From Streptomyces albidus (ex Kaewkla and Franco 2022) (GTDB taxonomy: Bacteria; Actinomycetota; Actinomycetes; Streptomycetales; Streptomycetaceae), in contig NZ_JACBXA010000015.1 of assembly GCF_013870515.1 (NCBI RefSeq), forward strand, positions 1-52,821: a DNA stretch of 52,821 bases, given 5' to 3'. A program made the translations under genes and the position numbers. A model generated the notes under the pieces. The model was not told where the DNA came from. It did not search any database and worked only from the letters and a program-made list of their open reading frames with translations. This document shows, piece after piece, positions 37,569 to 45,433 of the stretch (the first letter of the stretch is position 1; each line of letters begins with the position of its first letter).

Positions 37569-38108
37569 ATGGCGGATGACTCCACAACGCTCGAACTGAC
37601 CCGGTCCGAACTCCGCGAGGTCGCCGGATACGCGGTGGCGTGCGCGCGTCCTGCGTTGGCGATCTTCGAGCGGGAACGCCCTGACGATCAGCGCCCACGC
37701 GCCGCGATCGACGCGGCACAGGTCTTCGCTGACGGAGGCGAGCGGACCAAGGCGCTACGTGACAACGCGTGGGCGGCGCACCGGGCGGCTCAGGAGACCC
37801 GCGATGCGGGACAGTCCGCGGCGAGCGACGCCGCACGCGCGGCCGGCCACGCGTGCGGCGCGGCGTTCCTCCACCCTCTGGCGAAAGCAACTCAGGTCAA
37901 GCACATCCTCGGTTCGGCCGCTCATGCCGCACGAGCACTCGAACTCTCCGCCGGAGACGATCCCGCCGTCGGAGCCGGCCACATCGCGCAGTCACGGATC
38001 CTTGCGCATCCCGTAGTCGTGGACGTCCTCAGGCGCTACCCGGCCGCCCCGCACGGCGGTGGGCGGATCGGAGAGCTGATCCGTCAGTTGGACACGTCGC
38101 TCCGGTGA
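37569..38108 (+). CDS. Imm-5-like domain protein (putative immunity type)
   Basis: A 179-residue helical protein: LTRSELREVAGYAVACARPALAIFERERPDDQRPRAAIDAAQVFADGGERTKALRDNAWAAHRAAQETRD, then a row of Ala-rich helices (AASDAARAAGHACGAAFLHPLAKATQVKHILGSAAHAARALEL). This matches a family annotated as Imm-5-like putative immunity protein, or, in older records, wrongly as exonuclease SbcC. No toxin gene lies beside it, so an immunity role is only a label. The ATG at 37569 is chosen on domain start. Its stop overlaps a possible 31-codon frame. Confidence 0.65.
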   Translation: MADDSTTLELTRSELREVAGYAVACARPALAIFERERPDDQRPRAAIDAAQVFADGGERTKALRDNAWAAHRAAQETRDAGQSAASDAARAAGHACGAAFLHPLAKATQVKHILGSAAHAARALELSAGDDPAVGAGHIAQSRILAHPVVVDVLRRYPAAPHGGGRIGELIRQLDTSLR

Positions 38109-38200
38109 TTCGCGCCCCTGAGCTGATGGACGTGGTCGGACGCCTGCGCGGGCGCCTGCGTGCTGTGTTCCGTACCGAACGCGAGCAGGCGGATGAATGA
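38105..38200 (+). CDS. possible 31-residue coupled peptide
   Basis: A GTG at 38105 shares four bases (gtga) with the stop of the Imm-5-like gene and opens 31 codons: IRAPELMDVVGRLRGRLRAVFRTEREQADE, an amphipathic, basic-then-acidic helix. The geometry is that of translational coupling. Third-position GC (about 70 percent) is lower than in neighbouring genes, so it may be chance. Beyond it, 38201-38437 shows no gene. Confidence 0.25.
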   Translation: MIRAPELMDVVGRLRGRLRAVFRTEREQADE

Positions 38201-38437
38201 GGGCGGCGGAGGCGGGCACACGGAGGGTCCGTCTCTCGTGGGACGGAACCGGGGCGGCCGCAAGGCTGTGGCGGTCAAACGGCCGCCCCGCAGCAGGGTG
38301 TCGGAGGCTGCCGCCGACAGACTTGTGACGAGGTACTGCCGGGGCACCTCTGCACCCTGGAAGTCCAGCGCGGAAGTACACAGCCCACGCGTGCAATCGG
38401 GGTCGGCCGCCGAGGCGGCAGCAGGCCGGCCGTCAGG

Positions 38438-38647
38438 TCAGGGGACGATCCGCACCGCGCGGAAGTCGTATCCGTCCTGCCCCGGAGCCTCCCAGACGAG
38501 TTCGACGCGCTGACCGTTCTCCAGAGCCCGGAACCCGTTCGCTTCGACGGCGGAGAAGTGGGCCCAGCAACCGCCGGGAGTCTCCGAGGAGTCGAGCACT
38601 CCCCAGCCCTCTTCGTCGTTCCACTCGCGCACGATCGCAGTCGTCAT
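38438..38647 (-). CDS. divergent cold-shock-domain-like small protein
   Basis: A 69-residue protein with the layout of a cold-shock (CspA-like) OB-fold: TTAIVREWNDEEGWGVLDSSETPGGCWAHFSAVEANGFRALENGQRVELVWEA and then DGYDFRAVRIVP. The first RNA-binding motif (usually K-G-F-G-F-I) is altered to EGWGVL. The second (V-F-V-H-F) reads CWAHF, so nucleic-acid binding may be weaker or different. The ATG at 38647 is preferred over the one ten codons upstream. The role is likely RNA or single-stranded DNA binding. Confidence 0.8.
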   Translation of the reverse strand: MTTAIVREWNDEEGWGVLDSSETPGGCWAHFSAVEANGFRALENGQRVELVWEAPGQDGYDFRAVRIVP

Positions 38648-38829
38648 GATCGCGAGGCTACGTGACCGCCCGGACACGGGAGCACGGACCCCTGTCCAGC
38701 AACGGATCCAGGCGCGTCGAACTCGGCCCTCGGCGTGAGGTGCCGTCCCAGGAGCGGAGAGGCCGATGAGTCAGGCCGCCGTCCGCGGTCTTCCTCGGGA
38801 GACATTCCATTCCTGGAAGGGAGAACCCG

Positions 38830-39294
38830 ATGCGCCAGCCGACCGCCCATCCCGATCTTGCGAAGTTGGACGTACTCGTCGGCGAGTGGGACATGTGGGC
38901 CGCCGGCCGCACCGCCGGGCCCGTACGCAGCGTGTTCGCCTGGCTGGAGGGCGGGACGTTCCTCGTCCAGCGCACGGACGTGACTCCCGAGACCACCCTG
39001 CCCGCCGAATGGGAGGGGCACGCGCCGTTTCCCACCGTCGCCATGACCGGATACGACGACTCCGCCGGGGAGTTCACGATGCTGTACGCCGACGGACGCG
39101 GCGTCGCGCGCGTGTACGGGACCAGCGTGAGCGACGGCGTCTGGAAGCAGTGGCGCACTGCCCCCGGCTTCCATCAGCGGTTCACCGGCACCTTCGGCGA
39201 CGGGGGCGACACGATCACCGGCGGCTGGGAGTGGTCCGGCGACGGCTCGGTCTGGGAGTGGGACTTCGACGTGACGTATGCGCGGTCCGGCTGA
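38830..39294 (+). CDS. DUF1579-like hypothetical protein
   Basis: A 154-residue beta-rich protein: LAKLDVLVGEWDMWAAG, SVFAWLEGGTFLVQRTDV, HAPFPTVAMTGYDDSAGEFTMLYADGRGVARVYGTSVSDGVWKQWRTAPGFHQRFTGTFGDGGDTITGGWEWSGDGSVWEWDFDVTYAR. The GxW at the start and the alternating strands are those of lipocalin/calycin-like DUF1579-type proteins. Function is unknown; a small-ligand pocket is likely. A clear ribosome site (aagggaga) precedes the ATG. Confidence 0.7.
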   Translation: MRQPTAHPDLAKLDVLVGEWDMWAAGRTAGPVRSVFAWLEGGTFLVQRTDVTPETTLPAEWEGHAPFPTVAMTGYDDSAGEFTMLYADGRGVARVYGTSVSDGVWKQWRTAPGFHQRFTGTFGDGGDTITGGWEWSGDGSVWEWDFDVTYARSG

Positions 39295-39317
39295 CAGGTG
39301 GCCCAGCCGGACCGCGC
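39280..39317. terminator. strong bidirectional hairpin terminator
   Basis: Perfect 13-base arms (gcgcggtccggct and agccggaccgcgc) flank a 12-base loop. The left arm overlaps the stop codon of the gene ending at 39294. It lies between convergent genes and should end both transcripts. Confidence 0.8.
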
Positions 39318-39353
39318 CGCTGACCTCGGCGTGCCGGCGGGCCGGTGGGGGCG

Positions 39354-40724
39354 TCAGTCGGTGTCGCGCGGGTCGAACGAGCCGGTGTCGACGATCAGCG
39401 GCTTCGGGAACGCAGCCGCGATGCCGTCCCACTTCACGAACTTGAAGTTCGTCCCCTCCCGGTCGCCGTCCACCGGAGTGGCCTCGCCGTCGTGGGTGAC
39501 CAGCACCCCCTTCGGAAACTGCTTTCCCAGCGGGACGTTGAGCGCCATGGCGCCGTCGGAGTGCTGCACTCCGTCGGCGGCCGGGCCGTCCGTGACGGTG
39601 AACGACCCGACGTAGGGGGCGCGTGCGCCGCGTCCGTAGACGGCGAAGGTGTCGTCGCCCTGGCTGGAGGCGAGCACGTAACCCTTGCCGTCGGCCGCGT
39701 GATAGACCGTGACGCCCTCGGCGTCGGCGCTCAGACGGCTGCCGCCGTGGCCCGGGTCGTTCGCCCAGTCCAGTACGCACTCCTCCTTCGAGGTGTCGTA
39801 CGTCCAGGGCACGCCGTACTCGCGCACTCGGTCGACGAGGGCAGGGGTGCCGAACTCCTCGTCGTCGAGTTCGATCTGCCACAGGCCCACATCCTCCTGG
39901 GCCGCGTAGAGCACCTGCTTCTCCTGGTCGACGGCCATGCCCTCGACCTGGGCGCCCTCGCCCGGGTCCGCGCACGGCTTCCACGGCTTCCCGCCCGGCA
40001 GCGTGAACGAACCGGGCAGGCCGACGGCGTCCTCGGCGGCGTAGCCGATCCTGCCGTCCTGGTCCTTGAGCTTCAGCAGCTTGAGCCCGGTCTCCTCGCG
40101 CCGGGAGACGACCGCGAAGGCGTCGCCGTCGTCGGTGTACGCCGCGAGGCCGTACGCGTTGCGCTGTTCGTCCACCTCTGCCTCGTCCTTGGAGAAAACG
40201 GGGCCGACGCCGGCTGCGGTGATGTCCTTGAGCGGAGGCTTCCCCGCTGCCACGGCCGCGGGGTCGATCGCGTAGGCACGCAACCGGTCGCGGCCGCGGT
40301 CGCTCACGAGGGCCAAGTCGGTCCTGCGGCCGTCCAGTTCGAATCCGTAGACGACGTCGACGTTGTTGAACCGGCCGGGCTCCGAACCCTCACCGGGTGC
40401 GGGCGGTGCATCGACGTGCTGCAGCCTCCGCCCGTCCAGCCCGTACACGTCGAGACCGGCGTCCTTGAGCGTGGCCACGACGAGGCTGCGGCCGGAGTCC
40501 TCCGGGTCGACCCAGACCGCGGGGTCGTCGGCGTCGGCGTTCCCGCCGGCCTCGTCGTCGTGAACCGCAGCCGTCTCGACCTCGGCTTCGGTCCGCACCG
40601 GCTCCGGGGCGCCGACCGCCTCGGCAGCAAGTGCGGTGGCGACGAGAAGTAACGCCGCCAGGGCGGTCGCGCCCCGGAGGGCGGTGGAACGGGCGGTCAT
40701 GGCACGGGCGGTGGAAGGTCTCAC
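39354..40724 (-). CDS. secreted beta-propeller phytase
   Basis: A 456-residue 3-phytase of the beta-propeller (Bacillus PhyC-like) family. It is a calcium-dependent secreted enzyme that frees phosphate from phytate. The signal peptide includes ALRGATALAALLLVATALAAEAVGA. Family motifs are ADADDPAVWVDPEDSGRSLVVATLKDAGLDVYGLDGR, GRFNNVDVVYGFELDGRRTDLALVSDRGRDRLRAYAI, QVEGMAVDQEKQVLYAAQEDVGLW, DAEGVTVYHAADGKGYVLASSQGDDTFAVYGR and SDGAMALN. The acidic Ca/phosphate ligands in these blades are present. The GTG at 40724 (gaggag four bases upstream) is chosen; an ATG at 40700 is possible. Confidence 0.92.
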   Translation of the reverse strand: MRPSTARAMTARSTALRGATALAALLLVATALAAEAVGAPEPVRTEAEVETAAVHDDEAGGNADADDPAVWVDPEDSGRSLVVATLKDAGLDVYGLDGRRLQHVDAPPAPGEGSEPGRFNNVDVVYGFELDGRRTDLALVSDRGRDRLRAYAIDPAAVAAGKPPLKDITAAGVGPVFSKDEAEVDEQRNAYGLAAYTDDGDAFAVVSRREETGLKLLKLKDQDGRIGYAAEDAVGLPGSFTLPGGKPWKPCADPGEGAQVEGMAVDQEKQVLYAAQEDVGLWQIELDDEEFGTPALVDRVREYGVPWTYDTSKEECVLDWANDPGHGGSRLSADAEGVTVYHAADGKGYVLASSQGDDTFAVYGRGARAPYVGSFTVTDGPAADGVQHSDGAMALNVPLGKQFPKGVLVTHDGEATPVDGDREGTNFKFVKWDGIAAAFPKPLIVDTGSFDPRDTD

Positions 40725-40740
40725 AGCTCTCCTCGGGACG

Positions 40741-40776
40741 GGTACAGACGCGTGAGCCTGTACCTGACTGGTGAAC
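40741..40776 (-). promoter_or_regulatory. putative promoter elements upstream of phytase
   Basis: On the minus strand a GTTCACC heptamer (40770-40776), the core of a PhoP-box repeat unit, lies about 46 bases before the phytase start. Beside it is an inverted repeat ggtacag-n10-ctgtacc (40741-40764). A full set of 11-base PhoP direct repeats is not evident. Phosphate control is plausible for a phytase but only inferred. Confidence 0.3.
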
Positions 40777-40854
40777 CGCCCTCCACCGCCGGGCATCTGA
40801 GACCCGATCAGGACATGACCGTTGTGATCACGGTGGGTCGATTCCTGAAGGGGC

Positions 40855-41298
40855 TCAGAAGGCGAAGACGCTGCCGCCGGTCTTCTTCATGGTGCAGGAG
40901 TTGGCGAAGGTGTGCTCCCAGGAGACCCGCTGGCCCTCCCACACGCCGTCCGCGGTGACGACGACCGGGTCCCAGATCCGCGTGCACACCGCGCCGGGCG
41001 CGCTGTCAGCCGCCACGAGCTGCTGGAACTGACCGTCGACGGCGCGTACTTCGGCGCAGGCCTGGTCGGCGGCCGGGTGGCTGCCGCTGGATCTCGGCGC
41101 GCAGCTCAGCACCACGGCCCGCTGGACTCCGGCGGCGGCCGCCTCCGAGCCCTTTCCGACGGTCAGGACCAGCGCCGAAGGTGCGTAGAGGCTCTTCGCC
41201 TCCGTGGAGTCGGCGTGTGCCACGCCGCCGCCGATGCCTGTCACGCAACCGAGGGCGACCGCAGCCGCTGCTCCCAGAGTCTTGATCCCGTACCGCAT
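40855..41298 (-). CDS. subtilisin inhibitor-like (SSI) secreted protease inhibitor
   Basis: A 147-residue precursor. The signal peptide MRYGIKTLGAAAAVALGCVTGIGGGVAHA is followed by an SSI domain: SALVLTVGKGSEAA, RAVVLSCAPRSSGSHPAADQACAEVRAVDGQF, then CTRIWDPVVVTADGVWEGQRVSWEHTFANSCTMKKTGGSVFAF. The four Cys of the two disulfides are all there. Aligned with SSI (C-P-M-V-Y-D-P), the reactive-site P1 residue here is Arg (C-T-R-I-W-D-P), which predicts inhibition of trypsin-like proteases. It acts outside the cell, often on the producer's own proteases. The ribosome site aaggagtg is strong. Confidence 0.93.
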   Translation of the reverse strand: MRYGIKTLGAAAAVALGCVTGIGGGVAHADSTEAKSLYAPSALVLTVGKGSEAAAAGVQRAVVLSCAPRSSGSHPAADQACAEVRAVDGQFQQLVAADSAPGAVCTRIWDPVVVTADGVWEGQRVSWEHTFANSCTMKKTGGSVFAF

Positions 41299-41798
41299 TT
41301 CGAACACTCCTTGGTGTGGGTTCCCGTATATCGGACGGACAGGACTCTGGCGCAAGTCAGGCGCAAGCGCACATCGAACGATCGGTTCCGGTCGTGAACC
41401 ACCGGTGGGGTGTTGGCTGATTCTGGAAAGGGCCAGCTCGGGGGCGGTATTGGTGGCCCTCGCGAGGTGTCCAGCATATGGACAAATTGGTTGTCGTTTA
41501 ATCCAAAACATCTTTCTGACCTGCGGAAAGGCCCCAACGAATGTCGTTGAGGATGACGCATCTCGACCGGAAAGCACCGCTTGTGAGAGACATCTGACGC
41601 TTGACGAGGGATGAGCGTGCCGCGTGCTGATGTCCCGACTCGCCACAACAGCCCGGCATGATGCGTGATCGTTCCGCTCACCACTTGTGCGCGGTTGTCC
41701 GCCCGGCGCATGCGGCACACCCGGTGGCTCCAACTCCCGGTGCCGAGCCCGGCGCGGGCCTGTCCGAGACCTGCTTGCAAGTCCGGATCCGGTCGGCG
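41299..41798. other. 500-base intergenic region, promoter of the SSI-type gene
   Basis: I find no gene. Around 41440-41545 the base composition is clearly less GC-rich (tggacaaattggttgtcg, atccaaaacatctttctg), as in a promoter or horizontally derived spacer. The minus-strand SSI-type gene is transcribed from here, so it has an unusually long upstream region. A short GC dyad (gcccg-gcg-cgggc, near 41750) could end the MBL gene transcript. Confidence 0.4.
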
Positions 41799-42539
41799 TC
41801 AGACGGTGAGGGACAGTCCGTCGTGGGCCGTCTCCCACCCGTCGAGGTCCAACTCGAGGGCGGCGGGGGAGAGATGCGTGAGGACGAGCCGGCGGGTGGT
41901 GAGGCGGTCCAGGTTCTCGCGGAGCGCCTCCAGATCGAGGTGCCAGCGGACGGGGGTGGGGGAGTAGCCCTCGCAGAGGAACAGAGCGGTTTCCGCCGAG
42001 GCGTCGATGAGGGCGTCGGTCCACTCGGTGTCGCCCGAGTAGGCGATGCTCGCTCCTTGGGTGTCCTCGACGCGGATCGCGTAGGCGGGGGCTCCCGAGG
42101 CGTGACGCACCTCGAAGGGGAGGACTGTCAGCCGGCCCGTCGACAGGGGTGTCCGTTCCGCGTGTTCGGCGACATGCACGGCGAACCGTCGCTCCGCGGT
42201 GCTGGAGCCGGGGAAGCACACTTCCATCGCCTCGTTGAGTCGGTCCCGGGTTCCGGGCGGCCCGACCACCGTCAAGTCCTGCGTGCGGCGCCGGAATTGA
42301 CCGTCGAGGATCAGGAAGGGCAGGCCGCCGAAATGATCCGCGTGAAGGTGGCTGATCAGTACCGTCTCGATCGAGTTCGGGTCGAAGCCCTGCTGCCTCA
42401 GCGCCACCAGGCTCGTGGCGCCGCAGTCGACGAGCGTGTGGGAGGGGACCTCGGGGTCGTCCGGGCCCAGCGCGATGCACGTCTGGAACCGGCCACCTGA
42501 GCCGAAGGCGTCTCCGCTTCCCACGACCGTGACCCGCAT
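41799..42539 (-). CDS. MBL-fold metallo-hydrolase (RNase Z-like)
   Basis: A 246-residue metallo-beta-lactamase fold protein. The metal motif is LISHLHADHFGGLPF (H-x-H-x-D-H), and other ligands are in YSGDTEWTDAL (Asp) and LVLTHLSP (His). The start MRVTVVGSGDAFGSGGRFQTCI is of the RNase Z/ElaC- or PqsE-like group. That group includes tRNA processing enzymes and general phosphodiesterases or lactonases. With no exosite arm seen, a small-molecule hydrolase is more likely than true RNase Z. The ATG at 42539 follows ggagaggagc. Confidence 0.88.
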   Translation of the reverse strand: MRVTVVGSGDAFGSGGRFQTCIALGPDDPEVPSHTLVDCGATSLVALRQQGFDPNSIETVLISHLHADHFGGLPFLILDGQFRRRTQDLTVVGPPGTRDRLNEAMEVCFPGSSTAERRFAVHVAEHAERTPLSTGRLTVLPFEVRHASGAPAYAIRVEDTQGASIAYSGDTEWTDALIDASAETALFLCEGYSPTPVRWHLDLEALRENLDRLTTRRLVLTHLSPAALELDLDGWETAHDGLSLTV

Positions 42540-42713
42540 GGTCCGCTCCTCTCCCTCGGTTCTCGGGGCTCCCCGGTGGTGAACCCGCAGGCCCGGGATT
42601 GTGCCTGCTCATCTCCGGTCCCGACAGCGGCGCGGCCGGGGCGGACGGTCACGAGCCTCAACTGCCGTCCGTCGCACCGCCGTTCAGATAGCGGCCCGGC
42701 GAGGTGCCGAGGC

Positions 42714-43169
42714 GTGGCCTCCGGTGACGACTACGGATCCGCAGTGCTTCCCGGCGTCATCGTGGCCGGGTTGGGCTCCGGGTTGGGCTTTCCCGCGCTG
42801 GCCGTCGCCGTGACCGAGGGCGCAACGGAGTCGGACGCCGGTCTCGCCTCGGCTGTGCTCACCGCTGTTCAGCAAGTGGGCGGAGCTGTCGGCCTCGCTG
42901 TCGCGGTCACCCTCGCCGCACACAGTGGTCCGGGCGCCGCGCCGACCGGGCCGGCGGAGGCCGCAACCGAGGGCTTCGCCATCGCTCTCACCGGCCTGGC
43001 GGCTCTCCTTGCTGCGGGTGCTGCCCTGGTGGGCTGCCTGCTGCGGTCGAACGGCGGCCCTCCTCGGGGCCGTTCCGGAGCGGATGCCGCCGCCGAGGAC
43101 GTGGCGACGGGCCGACGCGAGACTGCGCAGCCGAAGTCGCCGGGCTCCCCGGGCTCCGGCAGGGGGTGA
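42714..43169 (+). pseudogene. C-terminal remnant of an MFS (DHA2/EmrB-type) transporter
   Basis: Only the last part of a 14-helix multidrug transporter is present: SAVLPGVIVAGLGSGLGFPALAVAVTEGATESDAGLASAVLTAVQQVGGAVGLAVAVTLAAH, then one more helix FAIALTGLAALLAAGAALVGCLL and a basic tail. An intact family member has about 450-500 residues; here about 150 remain. No upstream helices are found in any frame before 42714, because the MBL gene promoter begins there. It is most likely a deletion remnant. A GTG at 42714 could still allow translation. Confidence 0.75.
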
Positions 43170-43199
43170 AGAACCGCATACGTCCGTTATCGTCGCCGC

Positions 43200-43706
43200 G
43201 TGCGACTCCTGCTGATCTCGGACACCCACCTGCCCAAGCGCGCGAAACAGCTGCCCGGCCGGCTGCGGGAAGAAGTGCCTCACGCCGACGTCGTGATCCA
43301 CGCCGGGGACTGGGTCGACACCGACACCCTCGACCTGCTGGAGTCCCGCGCACGGCGGCTGATCGGGGTGTACGGCAACAACGACGGGCCCGAACTCCGC
43401 GCGCGGCTGCCCGAGGTGGCCGAAGCGGAGCTGGGTGGCCTGCGGTTCGCCGTGGTGCACGAGACCGGATCCGCCCAGGGGCGTGAACGGCGCTGCGCGG
43501 ACCGGTTCCCCGGTGTGGACGTGCTGGTCTTCGGCCACAGCCACATTCCCTGGGACAGCACGGCGGACGACGGTCGCTTGCGGTTGCTCAACCCCGGCTC
43601 GCCCACCGACAGGCGGCGCCAGCCTCACTGCACGTACATGACCGCGGAGGTCGGCGAAGGCGAACTCTCCCGCGTGCGGCTGCACCGGCTCCCGCCGCGC
43701 AGCTGA
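43200..43706 (+). CDS. metallophosphoesterase (YfcE/MJ0936 type)
   Basis: A 168-residue calcineurin-like phosphoesterase. All metal motifs are visible: LLISDTHLP (D-x-H), VIHAGDWVD (G-D), GVYGNNDGPE (G-N-N/H-D), VVHETG and VFGHSHIPW (G-H-x-H), with the final NPGSPTDRRRQP. The size and motifs are those of the small YfcE-like phosphodiesterases; the natural substrate is unknown. It starts with a GTG and stands 30 bases after the MFS remnant, with no obvious partner. Confidence 0.92.
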   Translation: MRLLLISDTHLPKRAKQLPGRLREEVPHADVVIHAGDWVDTDTLDLLESRARRLIGVYGNNDGPELRARLPEVAEAELGGLRFAVVHETGSAQGRERRCADRFPGVDVLVFGHSHIPWDSTADDGRLRLLNPGSPTDRRRQPHCTYMTAEVGEGELSRVRLHRLPPRS

Positions 43707-43765
43707 ACGCGCAGACCGCCGGGCGGGGGAGGGCGCTGTCAGACCCCGTGGCTACGGTCGGAGCC

Positions 43766-44263
43766 ATGACCGATCCGACGACGCACACGCAGGGCCACGC
43801 AGCACCGGGAGAGGGCAGGCCGGTGGCTCCCGGCACACCGGCGCCGTCCGTCTTCGTCACCGACCGCCCCGACGCCGAGGACGTCGCGCTGATCTCGGAC
43901 GCACTCGACGAGTTCAACGTGCGGGAGACCGGCACCGATGACCGCCGTTCGCTCGCGGTGCTCGTCAGGGACCCGGCGACGGGCCGAGTCGTCGGCGGGC
44001 TGACAGGCCGTACGTCCCTGGGCCTGCTGTTCGTGGACCTCTTCCATCTTCCGCCCGCGCTCCGCGGCACCGGCCTCGGCAGCGAGATCCTGCGGCAGGC
44101 GGAAGACGAGGCCCGCAGGCGTGGATGCCGCGCCGGCGTGCTCTACACGATCAGCTTCCAGGCGCCCGGGTTCTACGGCAGGCAGGGCTGGCGCGTTCTG
44201 GGCGAGGTCCCCTGCGATCCTCCGGGCACGAGCCGTGTGTTCATGACGAAGGACCTGACGTAG
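43766..44263 (+). CDS. GNAT-family N-acetyltransferase
   Basis: A 165-residue GNAT protein. The acetyl-CoA motif is DLFHLPPALRGTGLGSEILRQAEDEARRRGC (R-x-T-G-L-G), followed by LYTISFQAPGFYGRQGWRVLGEVPCDPPGTSRVFMTKDL. The N-terminal 30 residues are low complexity (THTQGHAAPGEGRPVAPGTPAPS). It transfers an acetyl group to an amine. The substrate is not evident, and the compact form resembles small self-standing acetyltransferases. The ATG at 43766 (ggtcggag upstream) is chosen over the one at 43748. Confidence 0.88.
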   Translation: MTDPTTHTQGHAAPGEGRPVAPGTPAPSVFVTDRPDAEDVALISDALDEFNVRETGTDDRRSLAVLVRDPATGRVVGGLTGRTSLGLLFVDLFHLPPALRGTGLGSEILRQAEDEARRRGCRAGVLYTISFQAPGFYGRQGWRVLGEVPCDPPGTSRVFMTKDLT

Positions 44264-44284
44264 GGCGACCGGCCCCGACCCGGC

Positions 44285-45433
44285 TCAGAACCCGGAGGCG
44301 TACTGCCAGAAGTCCCGCACCAGGGCGGGCGGCGTCGGCCCCGACAGCTCGACCTGGCTGAGCAGCACGGTGACCGTCCCGCTGGACGGGTCGATGTGCG
44401 CCGCGGTTCCGGTGCCGCCGACCCAGCCGTAGCGTCCAGGGACGTTCCAGCGGTCGGTCTTCTCGACGTCCACCGAGCCGCCGAAGCCCCAGCCCTGACC
44501 CTCCAGGAAGAGCCGGCTCTCTTCGCGCTGAGCCGGCGTCAGGTGGTCGGTGACCATCCGGCGTACGGAGCCGGGCGACAGCAGCCGCCGCCCCCCGACG
44601 GTGCCCTCGGCGAGCAGCATGCGACCGAACGCGCACAGGTCGTCGACGGTCGAGACGAGCCCCCCGGCACCCGACTGGAAGTCAGGCAGGGTGGCCCACT
44701 GCCCGCCGGGCCCGTCGACGAGCTCGAATCCCCCCGATGGGGCGTTGCGGTAGTAGGCCGTGAACCGGTCGCGTTTGCCGGCCGGCACGTGGAATCCGGT
44801 GTCGGTCATGCCGAGGGGATCGAACAGCCGCTCCGCCAGGAACTCGTGCAGCGGACGCCCCGAGGCGCGGGCGACGAGCACACCCTGGATGTCGGAGCAG
44901 GTGTTGTAGAGCCAGACCTCGCCGGGCTGGTGCAGCAGCGGAATGCGGGCAAGCGCCGCCGTCCACTCGTCCGGCGCCGCGACGCTCTGCGGCTCCTGAG
45001 GCCCCTGCTTCAGGTCTGACAGCAGCGGTTGGACTGCGGGCAGCTCGAAGTCGGCGGGGAAGCCGTACCCGGCGCGGAAGGTGAGCAGATCGAGGACGGT
45101 GATGTCTCTGGTGGCGGGGACCGTGTCGTCGAACGGGCTGGACGGCGTGCGCACGACCGGAGGAGAGGCCAGCTCCGGCATCCAGTTCTTGACCGGGGCG
45201 TCCAGCGAGATCCGGCCTTCGTCCACCAGGATCATCACCGCTGCGGCGGCGACGGGCTTGGTGACCGAAGCGATGCGGAAGATCGAGTCCCTGGCCATCG
45301 GAGAGGTGCCGTCGGCGTCGGCGGATCCGGCGGCCCCCACTTCGGTGCGGTCACCGCGAGCCACCAGCCCCACCGCTCCCGGCACGGACCCCTTGCTGAC
45401 GTGCGACTCCAGGACATCGTGCAGATCGGTCAT
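44285..45433 (-). CDS. serine hydrolase (class C beta-lactamase/esterase fold)
   Basis: A 382-residue cytoplasmic penicillin-binding-protein-like hydrolase. The catalytic Ser-x-x-Lys is in FRIASVTKPVAAAAVM. The second motif is LYNTCSDIQGVL, with Tyr-Asn-Thr where many relatives have Tyr-Ser-Asn. The third is GWVGGTGTAAHIDP near the C-terminus. Members act as esterases, D-aminopeptidases or beta-lactamases; the lack of a signal peptide and the altered second motif argue for an esterase-like role. The ATG at 45433 follows ggaggga. It is convergent with the GNAT gene. Confidence 0.88.
   Translation of the reverse strand: MTDLHDVLESHVSKGSVPGAVGLVARGDRTEVGAAGSADADGTSPMARDSIFRIASVTKPVAAAAVMILVDEGRISLDAPVKNWMPELASPPVVRTPSSPFDDTVPATRDITVLDLLTFRAGYGFPADFELPAVQPLLSDLKQGPQEPQSVAAPDEWTAALARIPLLHQPGEVWLYNTCSDIQGVLVARASGRPLHEFLAERLFDPLGMTDTGFHVPAGKRDRFTAYYRNAPSGGFELVDGPGGQWATLPDFQSGAGGLVSTVDDLCAFGRMLLAEGTVGGRRLLSPGSVRRMVTDHLTPAQREESRLFLEGQGWGFGGSVDVEKTDRWNVPGRYGWVGGTGTAAHIDPSSGTVTVLLSQVELSGPTPPALVRDFWQYASGF

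Noticed and set aside
37569..38108. Exonuclease SbcC
   Set aside because: The protein has 179 residues with no Walker motifs; that label is a known misannotation of this helical family.
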